This document shows, in pieces, positions 1 through 9,420 of a stretch of DNA of 64,000 bases. Both the position numbers and the translations under genes were made by a program. The notes beneath the pieces were generated by a model that was not told the origin of the DNA, did no database searches, and worked only from the letters and a program-made list of their open reading frames with translations. Location of the stretch: NCBI GenBank assembly GCA_020637335.1, contig JACJWC010000004.1:62001-126000 (forward strand). The letters are read 5' to 3'. Every line of letters starts with the position of its first letter. Positions within the stretch are counted from its first letter, which is position 1. This DNA is from Acidobacteriota bacterium. Lineage in GTDB: Bacteria; Acidobacteriota; Holophagae; Acanthopleuribacterales; Acanthopleuribacteraceae.

Positions 1-172
1 CGAAGAAGAATGCATCCCGACCAGATCCACATCCTATATCTACAAGCACAGACGATTCAGGAATTTCCCCAATCAAAAAAGAAGCAAATTGGGAAGGAGG
101 TAAAATTTTCGAAGATTCCTTTGAGCTATAATAACGATTCCAATACCCTAACACATCAGTTTTTTCTGCCAT
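1..172 (-). CDS. SAM-dependent methyltransferase, N-terminal fragment (cut by window edge)
   Basis: The reverse strand encodes 57 residues from an ATG at 172 to the window edge without a stop. The motif VLVDIGCGSGRDAFFF at about residues 42-57 is motif I of class I SAM-dependent methyltransferases, the glycine-rich loop that binds S-adenosylmethionine. A Shine-Dalgarno-like AAAGGG lies 7 bases upstream of the ATG. The gene starts 20 bases after the stop of the large glycosyltransferase gene and runs in the same direction, so the two probably share an operon. A role modifying a surface glycan is inferred from that neighbour only. The substrate cannot be told from this fragment. Confidence 0.75.
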   Translation of the reverse strand, partial: MAEKTDVLGYWNRYYSSKESSKILPPSQFASFLIGEIPESSVLVDIGCGSGRDAFFF

Positions 173-192
173 TCTATACCCTTTCAATTTGT

Positions 193-3100
193 TTAAGAAC
201 CGTAAAGCGGGTGAATTGCTTCAGAAGCAAATGATGGATATTTTCGCCAATCATTAGTACCTGAAGTACATAAACCAAACTGCTCAAATAATTCTTGTAT
301 ATAACCTGTTGCGATACGATTCATTTTTTTATCAACATGAACAATCCCATAAACGGCTTTTTGCATTTTAATTATTTCTAATATCATGTGTTCATTGTAA
401 TTTGACAAAGTCACGCTATTTTGATGGCGTCTATGGGAATTATGCGCAATTGAATCAAAAAACATTTTCCCCTTACTTAAAACATGCATATATACAGCAT
501 AGTCACCTGCAAATCTGAACCCCATAATAAAATCAAAGTTTTCCTCCAAGACGGCGTGCAATACACTTCTGCGAAACAGCACGGCACTCACATTTGGAAT
601 GGTGTTTTTGACAGATAAACTTTCAACAAGCTCTTCCCTTCCTGCGCGAATGTATGAGGTTTGCCACTTTGTGCCATCGATATCCTCAACATATTTCCAG
701 TAATTTTCCGCAAGAACCCCACCATTTTCATCGATTTGCTTGGATTCGCAATACGCCATAACCATTTCAGGATCCGTAAATTTTTCGACCAGCCGAGCTA
801 AAAATTCTGGTGCGCATAAATCATCAGCTTCGGCGATCCACACCAAGTCGCCCTTGACCGCTTGTAGGCCTTTTAACCATTGCTTGAATACGGAGCCCGA
901 ATTCCGCTCATTTTGGATGATTCGGAAATCATAGCCATTTTTTTGCTGTAACGCTTGTAAAACGCTAAGACTTTCATCGGTTGAACAATCGTCCAGAACC
1001 ACCACCTCAAAGGGCAAATAGGTCTGATCAAAGATGGATTTTAGTCTTTCTGGCAGGTATTGCGCATAGTTGTAATTGGGTACAATAACACTTACTGTTA
1101 ATGCGGGTTTTTGTGCCATTTTCAGCAGGTTTTGGAGGTAATCCTCCCAACCAAAATCCTGTTGAATGCGCCTGGGTCCTTCCTGTGCCCATTGGCGGTA
1201 GCGTTTCACGTCCTCGAAAACACGGGGAATTTGTTGCGCGAGCGCATCCTCGTCCAGATTGGGAATCGTTTCGCCACAGTTTTGTTGAATTAATTCTGCA
1301 CAGCCGGTCGCGCCCTCGAAAGCTAACACCGGAAGGCCATAACTCATGGCTTCGAGGACCACGGAAGGAAATGGATCCTCACGTGAGGTCAGGACAAAGA
1401 GGTCGGCGGCTAAGTAGAAATCTGCAACCTGGGCGTCACGGGGCAAGAGCACTACCCGATTGGAAAGTTGATGTTCTGCCAAGATTTTTTTGGCCCAAGA
1501 CAAGAGCGAAGGCTCTTCGCAGCCTAACCAAAGGAAATAAATATCGGAATGGTGTTTGCCCACCGAAATGGCCGTTCGAATAAAGATATCGAAGCCTTTT
1601 CGCTCATCAGCATAACCCACATTGAGAACCAATCGGCCATGGGCAGGTATATTAAAGCGTTGATAGATATCTGCTTTAATACTAGCTCGTGCTGCGATCT
1701 TTTGCACATTGACCTTTTTGTACAGGCCCTGGGGCATGATAACGGCTTTATTTTGGGCTTGGGGTGCCAATGCCAGGAAACCTGATTTCACCATTGGTGC
1801 AGCGAATACAACGTAATCGGCATAGTCGGCAATGGCCTGCACTTTAGATTCCAAACGATAGTTTTGAATGAGTTGGGGCAATTCATGTACCAATGAGACG
1901 ACTTTGAACCCAGCTTGTTTAAACAGGGGGACCAGGTGTCCACTGACCGTGGTGTTGCACAAAACACATTCGAAGCCCGTTGTTCGCCATTCCTGAAGGA
2001 GCTGTTGCTGTTGATAAGAAGAGGAAGACTGAGAAAAAAAGTCAAAAGTCGGGGCAATCGAAGAAAACGCATCAAGCAGCGGCCCACCGTCATTGGCAAC
2101 AACAATTTTTAAATTGAGCCCAAAGTCTTGTTTCAGGGTTCGCGCCATGTGCAGGGCATTTTGTTGCGCACCATGGTTATAACAATCATGGGTAACGAGC
2201 ACAACACCTGTGTTTTGGGAAGATGGCCGTTGATTTTGAAACTGCAGTTGGGCCTGACCGGTTGCTTCCAAGTATGCATAGCCAAGCGCCTGATCGGGCT
2301 CTAAATAAGCCCCTTCGGCCCATTCATTCCAGGCATTGATCATGACCACGCGTTGATTTTCAACCGGGTTTTTCTCAGCAAAGTCCATGGCTTGTTCCAA
2401 CCATTGTTGGTACTTTTGGGGGCTGCTGCCTTGGTAAATGGTGCCCCGACCCGGTCGCCGTGCTTCATTATCCCAAGCCGGGCATACGCCTCGAATTAAG
2501 GGGTATTCACAACCTTCAATCGCCCGTGCGCGCTTTGCCATGGCGTCGTAGGGCAAAACTAATCCGGAAAATTGAGGGTTGATCAAACTGAACTTTTCAT
2601 TTATCGGTTTGAGGTTGCGAGCCAGCTTATGGGGGGGGAACTCGACTGCCGCGTCAAAGCCAAAGGTCCGTGGGTCGTCGACGTCGAATTGAACGCACAT
2701 GAGAAAGAGTTCACCCAGTCCTGCCTCACGTATGTATTCACGCCACCTCTTGGCCGTCTTTTTCGCGTTGGGAAGTAAGGAAGGTCGGTAAACGACCAAA
2801 ACAGGACGATCTCCAAAGCGCACGTAGCGAGGGTCCTTCATTATCTCGCCAACATAGCGAATAAACGCGAGATCGTCCTCGGCTGAATGTTTTTGAGCCA
2901 TTAAGACATCGCGATCATGTCCATCCCAAACACGGGTCCAATTCTCATTGGCCCAGCACAAGAAAAAAGAAATGTTCATGCTGGGGTCAGAAATGAGTTG
3001 CTGAAGCGGGCGCTCCAGCAGACGTTTCCCGGCAAACCAATAGAAATGGAAACAAAACCCTTCAATACCGTAATTGCGAGCCAATTCAATTTGGCGTTTT

Positions 3101-5871
3101 TGGATTTCCGGTAAGCGAAGGTCATAAAACCCCAACTCGCCTGGTAGTTTGGGTTGGTAGTGCCCCACAAATTGAGGTTGGGCTTTCGTGACATTCGTCC
3201 ATTCGGTAAACCCTTTTCCCCACCATTTGTCGTTTTCAGGGATCGGGTGAAATTGGGGTAAGTAGAATGCAAACAGGCGAATTCTGGGCGTCAGCGCATG
3301 AGGTTGGTAGGATACATAGCGCGCCTTTAGAGTCGGATTTTCTTTGCTGGATGACAGACCCGAAATCTGCGCTATTTGACGGCCTTCATGGCATCCGGTG
3401 TGCAAATAATGGACGAGCGGATTGAGATTGGCCTGATGAACATCCGGGTTGTTTGCCAAATATTTTGAGCAGTCAAATTTTGGACTCGGATGAAGGCCTT
3501 CCTTCCAGCCGATATGCAAAAAGTGACCAAGGGGCGTGTAGCGATAAAGGACTTCCTGGGCAACTTGCGCCGCATACCATAAGGGATCGAAAAAGGCATT
3601 GGGGAACCGCCCTTCGCGCCAACCAAACAGAACAAAATGCTCAAGAGGCCTTTGCCCAGATCTCAAAATATCCGGATTTTGGTCGAGATACCAACCCACA
3701 TTAAATAGGGGATTAGGGTCCATCAGCAGTTCTTCACCCTCTGCCAAATAATGCTGAAGGGGCTGTACCCGAACGTGTTTTGGCAAGCGGGACCGATACC
3801 ATTCCGGGTCGAACAACGGGTGAGGCCAATGGTTTTTATCCACCCCAACTTCCAAATAATGAAAAAAGGGCCCTCGCACATAGCTTTTAGCTTCAGGGTA
3901 CTGATGTGTGTACCATTGAACATCAAATAGGCAATGGGGCGACCGCCCTTCGCTCGCACCAAACTGAAGGAAGTGAATCAAAGGATTCACCTCAGCAGAA
4001 GCGACATCTGGATTCTTGGACAGGTAGTATTGGGGATCAAAAAGCGGGCCGGGTTGTCGTCCCTCCATGTAACCAAACAAGGCATAGTGCTGGTGCGGAT
4101 CCAATTCGGACTGTCCCACATCAGGATACATTTGCAGGTAATAGTCCGCATCAAACAACGGCGATTTCTTTAGACGCCAAATCGTCCTTAAATAATTCCT
4201 CAACTCCCTGACCCGAACCCGCAATCCCAAAGCGATGATGGATTTGGAAATGGAAGCCCATTGCTTAAGTGAGGGCTTATAGGTCATCACTCTTTTCTGC
4301 GCCATAGGCTGTTCGGGAAAATCCTGAGGCACTTCCTCTCGATTCATTCTGCCCAACTGGTCGCCAATATTGGTTATCATTCCATTGGCAGTGGCCAAAT
4401 CTGTCTTGAGCCGCTCCCGTTCCTGGTAAGCCTGATCCAGGCGCTCATGAAGGGTCTGATTTTCCGACTCGAAAAAGGTAGCTTTTTGCTTATATTTTCG
4501 CCCTTTCTTTTTCAACTTTTTAAATTCACGGCGAAATTTCTGATTGGTCGCAGCAAATGACGCATTCAACTGACTTATTTGCTCATTTTGAAGGGAGAAC
4601 TGCTGCGACAACGTCAAGTAGTCATGTTTCAGTTCAGCATTTTCAATCGATTGTGTTTGGGTCAGATTTTCCAAATGGTTAAGTTGCTGCTTTGACGTAG
4701 CAACCTGCTCAACCAATTTGCTCAATTGGCTCTTCATCTCCCCAACATCAGGCAAAGTCAAAAACAAATCTTTTTGTGCAACTTCCAGATCATTTAGCTG
4801 TTTTTTGGATTCAGCTACTGTTTCTGCCAGATTTTTTAATTCAGTTTCTAAACGGGGAAGGTGGGGTAATGCCGATAACAAATTTATTTGGGCCGTTTGA
4901 GTTGCCTCTAAGTGTTCAGCAAGATTATCCAGAACGGCATCGCCTCCCGGGGCCGTTGTGGCATTTTTGGACGCCGTATCTTCAAACGCCAAAGGGGGTC
5001 CAGAGGAAAAAAGAAAGGCGGTTGCGGCTCGGTAATGCTGATACATTTCATCTAAACGGCGACAGATATCTTCATTTTCTGGATTTAGTTTGAGCTCCTG
5101 TAGAACCTGATAAACCTGAAAAATTAACCACTCGGTTTTCGGATCCTCTGGACCCGGAGAATTAGCCCGTTGGTGCCAATACTTTTTTGATAAAAATTGA
5201 GAAACCGCATCCTGTGCTCCCTCCCAATCGGAAAAGGGGATTTTTAATGACGAACCAATTTTATTAAGCGTCCCCTTCCAGTCGGCCAAAAGGTCCTCAT
5301 AGGCGACAAAGATGCGCGTAAGACCGCGTGAATACCTTTCTGCAGCTAAAACATGGTCCAACCAGAGCAGACCCGCCTTTTGAAATGAAAAACCATCACG
5401 CTTCTGAAGTGATAAAATAACTTCGTTTGGGTTGCGAAAAATCAGGACGCACTTGGTCTGAACATTTTCGCGAGACATAACTTTTCGCCAAAACGGGAAA
5501 AGCAAACAGGAACGAGGGTCTTTAAGCACGAATCCGCACTGATCGGCAAACTCCGATTTAAAAAAATCGTTGATCTGACCTTCCGCAATGGCTGCATACG
5601 CTCCGCTGAAAAAGGATTCGGCAACAGGACGAGGATCGTCCCAGGTCCGATTCGCCTGCTGTAATATGCTATCGTGGATCTCTTTTAGGGACGAAGATTC
5701 CCAAAATCCAGTTTCATTGTTTCCAGGAACGGGCGGCATTAAGTTTCCCGGCAAAGACAAGCCCAATAAATTGAGCACCCGAGTCATTGCAGAAGTTCCG
5801 CTGCGATGCATGCCCAGCACAAACACGCCATATTCAGGATTGTTGCTGCCCATTAATTGTTTTTCGTCCAC
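193..5871 (-). CDS. Giant polysaccharide-biosynthesis protein: sulfotransferase + coiled coil + PDV repeats + GH99-like + GT4 + GT2
   Basis: This 1,892-residue protein joins several enzymes. Residues ~14-290 form a sulfotransferase with a PAPS loop (GMHRSGTSA) and a second PAPS motif (FRNPNEV). Residues ~330-540 are a Lys/Gln/Glu-rich coiled coil. Residues ~570-835 carry seven repeats of the type LFDxxYYLxxNPDV..PLxHYLxxGxxEGR. Residues ~860-1203 match the WbsX/GH99-like domain often found with glycan synthesis genes (FYLPQFHPIPENDKWWGKGF). Residues ~1220-1584 are a GT4 transferase (DPFPSVVLEAM) and ~1589-1870 a GT2 transferase (SVIVPNYNYAQYLPERL). The listed start is a GTG; an ATG six codons in (5853) lacks a ribosome site. 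The protein probably assembles and sulfates a surface polysaccharide. The domain calls are strong; the product is unknown. Confidence 0.85.
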   Translation of the reverse strand: MDEKQLMGSNNPEYGVFVLGMHRSGTSAMTRVLNLLGLSLPGNLMPPVPGNNETGFWESSSLKEIHDSILQQANRTWDDPRPVAESFFSGAYAAIAEGQINDFFKSEFADQCGFVLKDPRSCLLFPFWRKVMSRENVQTKCVLIFRNPNEVILSLQKRDGFSFQKAGLLWLDHVLAAERYSRGLTRIFVAYEDLLADWKGTLNKIGSSLKIPFSDWEGAQDAVSQFLSKKYWHQRANSPGPEDPKTEWLIFQVYQVLQELKLNPENEDICRRLDEMYQHYRAATAFLFSSGPPLAFEDTASKNATTAPGGDAVLDNLAEHLEATQTAQINLLSALPHLPRLETELKNLAETVAESKKQLNDLEVAQKDLFLTLPDVGEMKSQLSKLVEQVATSKQQLNHLENLTQTQSIENAELKHDYLTLSQQFSLQNEQISQLNASFAATNQKFRREFKKLKKKGRKYKQKATFFESENQTLHERLDQAYQERERLKTDLATANGMITNIGDQLGRMNREEVPQDFPEQPMAQKRVMTYKPSLKQWASISKSIIALGLRVRVRELRNYLRTIWRLKKSPLFDADYYLQMYPDVGQSELDPHQHYALFGYMEGRQPGPLFDPQYYLSKNPDVASAEVNPLIHFLQFGASEGRSPHCLFDVQWYTHQYPEAKSYVRGPFFHYLEVGVDKNHWPHPLFDPEWYRSRLPKHVRVQPLQHYLAEGEELLMDPNPLFNVGWYLDQNPDILRSGQRPLEHFVLFGWREGRFPNAFFDPLWYAAQVAQEVLYRYTPLGHFLHIGWKEGLHPSPKFDCSKYLANNPDVHQANLNPLVHYLHTGCHEGRQIAQISGLSSSKENPTLKARYVSYQPHALTPRIRLFAFYLPQFHPIPENDKWWGKGFTEWTNVTKAQPQFVGHYQPKLPGELGFYDLRLPEIQKRQIELARNYGIEGFCFHFYWFAGKRLLERPLQQLISDPSMNISFFLCWANENWTRVWDGHDRDVLMAQKHSAEDDLAFIRYVGEIMKDPRYVRFGDRPVLVVYRPSLLPNAKKTAKRWREYIREAGLGELFLMCVQFDVDDPRTFGFDAAVEFPPHKLARNLKPINEKFSLINPQFSGLVLPYDAMAKRARAIEGCEYPLIRGVCPAWDNEARRPGRGTIYQGSSPQKYQQWLEQAMDFAEKNPVENQRVVMINAWNEWAEGAYLEPDQALGYAYLEATGQAQLQFQNQRPSSQNTGVVLVTHDCYNHGAQQNALHMARTLKQDFGLNLKIVVANDGGPLLDAFSSIAPTFDFFSQSSSSYQQQQLLQEWRTTGFECVLCNTTVSGHLVPLFKQAGFKVVSLVHELPQLIQNYRLESKVQAIADYADYVVFAAPMVKSGFLALAPQAQNKAVIMPQGLYKKVNVQKIAARASIKADIYQRFNIPAHGRLVLNVGYADERKGFDIFIRTAISVGKHHSDIYFLWLGCEEPSLLSWAKKILAEHQLSNRVVLLPRDAQVADFYLAADLFVLTSREDPFPSVVLEAMSYGLPVLAFEGATGCAELIQQNCGETIPNLDEDALAQQIPRVFEDVKRYRQWAQEGPRRIQQDFGWEDYLQNLLKMAQKPALTVSVIVPNYNYAQYLPERLKSIFDQTYLPFEVVVLDDCSTDESLSVLQALQQKNGYDFRIIQNERNSGSVFKQWLKGLQAVKGDLVWIAEADDLCAPEFLARLVEKFTDPEMVMAYCESKQIDENGGVLAENYWKYVEDIDGTKWQTSYIRAGREELVESLSVKNTIPNVSAVLFRRSVLHAVLEENFDFIMGFRFAGDYAVYMHVLSKGKMFFDSIAHNSHRRHQNSVTLSNYNEHMILEIIKMQKAVYGIVHVDKKMNRIATGYIQELFEQFGLCTSGTNDWRKYPSFASEAIHPLYGS

Positions 5872-6122
5872 TGTTGCAAACCTATCAGCTCATTTTTTTC
5901 ATTCGTTTCGGAGTAACTGCCATTGGGCTTCAAAATAATCTCACGGCTAGTATTAACCCGGCCCAAAAAACAGCATCTTCCAAGCAAAGAAGCTAAAATC
6001 CCGAATGCTCTAAATAACTCATGGAGGGGCATTTTTCCACACCGCGATCTCCGGGTCAATTCCAGCCTGACAATCGCGGGAAATGTTGGTGTCCACAATT
6101 TGTCAGGTACACTAAGACCGCT

Positions 6123-7151
6123 ATGACCCACATAACCAAAAAGCCCCTTTCTCTTTGCATCATTATCGTAAACTGGCGAGCCCAGCAGCAGCTCAACCTA
6201 TGCCTGGCAGGCCTGCAAAAATGGCCGCGCTATGCAGCAGAGGTCATTATTATTGAGAACGAGGGAACAACCACCGAACCACCTCCCGGCGCAACCCAAT
6301 TTTGGAGCAACCCAGAAAATGAAGGGTTTGCATTTGCCGTTAACCAAGCATTGAAATTGACAGAGCAGCCATTTGTGCTCCTGCTCAATCCGGATTGCCT
6401 TATCGATGAGCCCACCGTGCTCACGCTTTTTGAACGTATTCAATCTGATCCAAATATGGCCTTTATTGGACCCAAAGTTCTCGATCAAGACGGCCATCCC
6501 GTGCGAGCCTGTCGCAGAGATTTCCATTTGCTCGGTCAATTGACCCGCCAATATTTGCTGCTTGACCGGTGGTTTTCATCTGCGAAAAGGTACGACGTCA
6601 GTGGGGTTGCGCCATGCATTCAAGGCAGTGTCATGATGGGTCGCCGAGAAATGTTCTTGGCTGAGGGCGGACTGGATGACCGTGTTCCGCTCTATTTGGA
6701 TGACATGGACCTTTGTAAGCGCGCACAGGACAGAGGCTTAACCGTTTGGTACGAGGCCAGTGTAACGGCGCAACATATCGGCGGAGTGTCAGTCCAGCAG
6801 TTACCGAACCCCAAATTATCCTCCTTAGTTTCTTATGTGGCCCAAGATTTATATTTTTTGAAGCATCATTCCTGGCTGCATGTGATTGGGCATCACGTAT
6901 TATTGCTGATTTGCAGTTTGATTTTTTTGCCCCTCAATCTGCTGTTGTTTCCGCTGGCACTGACCAGAACCCGCCATCTCTCCCAATACCTAGTGAAGCA
7001 TGCCGCCATGTTTTGTTATGCCATCACCTTCTGGTACCCCAAACTTAGCCTACCCAGGCATTGGCCGCATAGTCTGAAACAAGCCCTAAAAAAGCAAAAG
7101 GACCTGCCATCAAAGGCAGGTCCTAAGCCAAAACAACCCGAGCAGGTTTAG
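6123..7151 (+). CDS. Family 2 glycosyltransferase (rhamnosyltransferase-like)
   Basis: The 342-residue protein begins with SLCIIIVNWRAQQQLNLCLA, the nucleotide-sugar-binding start of GT-A family 2 enzymes. It continues with NPENEGFAFAVNQAL and the LLLNPDC metal-binding region near residue 85, then DDRVPLYLDDMDLCKRA with the acidic catalytic pair typical of WbbL-like rhamnosyltransferases. A hydrophobic segment near residue 260-290 suggests membrane association. The open frame extends upstream to 6021, but the family-like sequence begins only at the ATG at 6123. It is divergent from the giant glycosyltransferase gene, with about 250 bases between, so both probably serve the same surface glycan. 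Its last four bases overlap the stop of hmgA on the other strand. Confidence 0.85.
   Translation: MTHITKKPLSLCIIIVNWRAQQQLNLCLAGLQKWPRYAAEVIIIENEGTTTEPPPGATQFWSNPENEGFAFAVNQALKLTEQPFVLLLNPDCLIDEPTVLTLFERIQSDPNMAFIGPKVLDQDGHPVRACRRDFHLLGQLTRQYLLLDRWFSSAKRYDVSGVAPCIQGSVMMGRREMFLAEGGLDDRVPLYLDDMDLCKRAQDRGLTVWYEASVTAQHIGGVSVQQLPNPKLSSLVSYVAQDLYFLKHHSWLHVIGHHVLLLICSLIFLPLNLLLFPLALTRTRHLSQYLVKHAAMFCYAITFWYPKLSLPRHWPHSLKQALKKQKDLPSKAGPKPKQPEQV
7088..7123 (-). terminator. Rho-independent terminator of the lrp-hpd-hmgA operon
   Basis: On the minus strand a perfect 9-bp stem (GGACCTGCC with GGCAGGTCC, 6-base loop) is followed by TTTTGCTTTTTT. It lies 25 bases beyond the hmgA stop and inside the last codons of the converging glycosyltransferase gene. 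Confidence 0.8.
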
Positions 7152-8302
7152 GTTAACCAGCTCTTGTAGTAATGGGGGTCCATAACGGATTCCACCAGTC
7201 TGGCGATTTTAAGCGGCTTAAACGTGTCCACCATGACGGCGTATTCGTAAACCTCTTTTTTGCCCACACTCTCCTCAATCTTACCGGGCTGAGGACCATG
7301 CGGCACATCGCCCGGATGCAAGGTGATCGAACCACTCTCGATGCCTTTGCGCGACATGAAATTGCCTTCGACGTAATAAAGCACTTCGTCCGAATCCACA
7401 TTTTGATGGAAATATGGGGCCGGGATTGCGCCTTCATGCCAGTCGTACAAACGCGGCACAAAGTTACAAACCACAAATTGAGCGGCCTGAAAAACCTGGT
7501 GAACCGGAGGGGGCTGATGGATTTTGCCGACAATCGGCATGTAATCGTGAATGCTGAGCGCCCAGGGATAAAGGTAACCGTCCCAACCCACCACGTCAAA
7601 CGGATGGTGATCCAGTTCGTACTCAAAGTACCGACCACGGCGTTTGAGAACGAGCGTTGCTGGTTGATTATCTTGGATAGGAGCCCGGTACTCGGGTCGA
7701 CGAATATCGCGTTCACAGTAGGGCGCATGTTCCAACATCTGCCCAAACTCATTGCGAAACCGATGCGGGGTCTCAATCGGATGGTTACTTTCAATGATGA
7801 AAAAGCGGTTGGCAGGGCTCACCTGCTCCAACCGATACATCACGCCTCGCGGAATCACGACATAATCGCCCTGACGGAAAGGCAAAACGCCATATTCGGT
7901 ATGTAACTCACCGCTGCCTTCGTGCACAAACAGGATTTCGTCAGCGGAAGCATTGCGATAGAAACGCGCATCCAACTCTGTGAAACTGGCGGTAGCCAGG
8001 GTTACATCATCGTTGAACAGGAATACTTTGCGGGCGCTGATCAGATCGCCACCTTGGGCAGCCCGATGGGTGAAAAAATGGTAGGCCTGGATGGGTGCAT
8101 CCACCCACTCCTCCACCCGCGGACCTTGGATTTCGCGCAGTTCGTTGGTTCTAGTGGGCGCAGACACATGGTACAGAGTCGAATAAATCCCCGCAAAGCC
8201 CAAGGTCGAATACAACTCTTCCCAGTAATAGGCACCCGTTTCACTTTTAAACACGACGTGCTTGCGCTGAGGAATATTTCCCAAGCGATGGTAAATCGGC
8301 AT
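7148..8302 (-). CDS. hmgA: Homogentisate 1,2-dioxygenase
   Basis: This enzyme opens the ring of homogentisate to maleylacetoacetate in tyrosine and phenylalanine breakdown. It is 384 residues, shorter than the ~430-residue eukaryotic and proteobacterial forms. The start MPIYHRLGNIPQRKHVVF is a recognisable HmgA beginning. The iron site is visible as PYFHQNVDSDEVLYYVEG (His and Glu) followed by LHPGDVPHGPQPG (His). The chosen ATG at 8302 has AAGGAG 7 bases upstream; the longer open frame would run into hpd. It lies 10 bases after hpd, which makes the preceding step, and is the last gene before the terminator. Confidence 0.92.
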   Translation of the reverse strand: MPIYHRLGNIPQRKHVVFKSETGAYYWEELYSTLGFAGIYSTLYHVSAPTRTNELREIQGPRVEEWVDAPIQAYHFFTHRAAQGGDLISARKVFLFNDDVTLATASFTELDARFYRNASADEILFVHEGSGELHTEYGVLPFRQGDYVVIPRGVMYRLEQVSPANRFFIIESNHPIETPHRFRNEFGQMLEHAPYCERDIRRPEYRAPIQDNQPATLVLKRRGRYFEYELDHHPFDVVGWDGYLYPWALSIHDYMPIVGKIHQPPPVHQVFQAAQFVVCNFVPRLYDWHEGAIPAPYFHQNVDSDEVLYYVEGNFMSRKGIESGSITLHPGDVPHGPQPGKIEESVGKKEVYEYAVMVDTFKPLKIARLVESVMDPHYYKSWLT

Positions 8303-8312
8303 GTTTGACTCC

Positions 8313-9407
8313 TTACAAATTACCGCGTTTGGCTTGTTCCCGTTCGATGGCTTCAAACAGGGCCTGGAAATTGTTTTGGCCAAAGCCATCACAACCGCGA
8401 CGTTGAATGATCTCGTAGAACAGGGTTGGACGATCACCCACTGGCTGTGTGAAGAGCTGCAGTAAGTAACCGCGCTCATCTTTGTCCATTAAAATGCTCA
8501 AACGCTCTAACTCGGTTAAGGACTCGGGAATACCTGCGGCACGTTCTTGAATCACATCGTAATAGCTGGAGGGTGTTGGAATGAATTCAACGCCGTTATC
8601 GCGCATGGCTGCAATCGAATGCAAAATATCATCCGTTTCAATCGCAATGTGCTGAACTCCGGGTCCGTAGTTCACATCCAAGTATTCCTCGATCTGACTT
8701 TTCTTTAAGCCTTCTGCCGGCTCGTTGATGGGTAAACGCACAGCCGTGTTTTTGCTGCGCACCACTTTGGAAACCAGAGCACTGTATTGGGTTGAAATAT
8801 CGCCTTTGTCAAAATGGACAAAAGTTTCCAGATCCAATTTGTCTTCGAACCAGCTGGCCCAATAATCCATTTTGCCGGTCTCAACATTGCCCACAATGTG
8901 GTCGATCCGCAGGAGATTTGTGTGTTGGCGGGTGACTTGGACCCCTTCATACGGTTGATAACCGGGAATCAAACCCGTGTAATTGCTGCGATCGGTTAAG
9001 GTGAGAATTGTATCGCCATAAATTTTCAGGCTGCCGCGAATGAAGGTGCCATGGCTATCCTTTTCGCGAGCCGGATCGCGGAAGTTTTCCGCTCCGTGTT
9101 CAAGCGCATAACGGTGGGCTTCATACACATCTTTGACTTTAAAAGTAATCTCGCGAACGCCATCGCCGTGTTTGCTCAAAAACGTGTGGATGGCGTGATC
9201 CGGCACGATGGGTGCCGTAACTGCCAAGAGCAATTCGTTTTGTTTCAATAAGTAGGAAACGCGGTCGCGAACCCCAGTTTCCGGTCCCATGTAACCCGCG
9301 ATTTCAAAACCGTATAAGCCGCAATAGTAATAAGTGGTGTGACGGGCATTGCCCACATATTTTTGAATGTAGTCAAAGCCGAGAATGTCGTGAGAAGAAT
9401 AAGCCAT
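8313..9407 (-). CDS. hpd: 4-hydroxyphenylpyruvate dioxygenase
   Basis: This non-heme iron enzyme converts 4-hydroxyphenylpyruvate to homogentisate. It is 364 residues, the usual bacterial length. The N-terminal vicinal-oxygen-chelate half starts ILGFDYIQKYVGNARHTTYY. The C-terminal half holds the metal ligands: His in LLRIDHIVGNVE, His in GPGVQHIAIETDDI, and Glu in RPTLFYEIIQRRG. Two adjacent ATGs sit behind AAGGGGG; the second (9407) has the better spacing of 5 bases. It is 13 bases after the Lrp-type regulator and 10 bases before hmgA, so substrate flows directly to the next gene product. Confidence 0.95.
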   Translation of the reverse strand: MAYSSHDILGFDYIQKYVGNARHTTYYYCGLYGFEIAGYMGPETGVRDRVSYLLKQNELLLAVTAPIVPDHAIHTFLSKHGDGVREITFKVKDVYEAHRYALEHGAENFRDPAREKDSHGTFIRGSLKIYGDTILTLTDRSNYTGLIPGYQPYEGVQVTRQHTNLLRIDHIVGNVETGKMDYWASWFEDKLDLETFVHFDKGDISTQYSALVSKVVRSKNTAVRLPINEPAEGLKKSQIEEYLDVNYGPGVQHIAIETDDILHSIAAMRDNGVEFIPTPSSYYDVIQERAAGIPESLTELERLSILMDKDERGYLLQLFTQPVGDRPTLFYEIIQRRGCDGFGQNNFQALFEAIEREQAKRGNL

Positions 9408-9420
9408 CATTTCCCCCTTT

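Noticed and set aside
1101..1583. 160-codon plus-strand frame inside the giant glycosyltransferase gene
   Set aside because: It is antisense to well-conserved GT4 and GT2 coding sequence and has no ribosome site or family-like motif.
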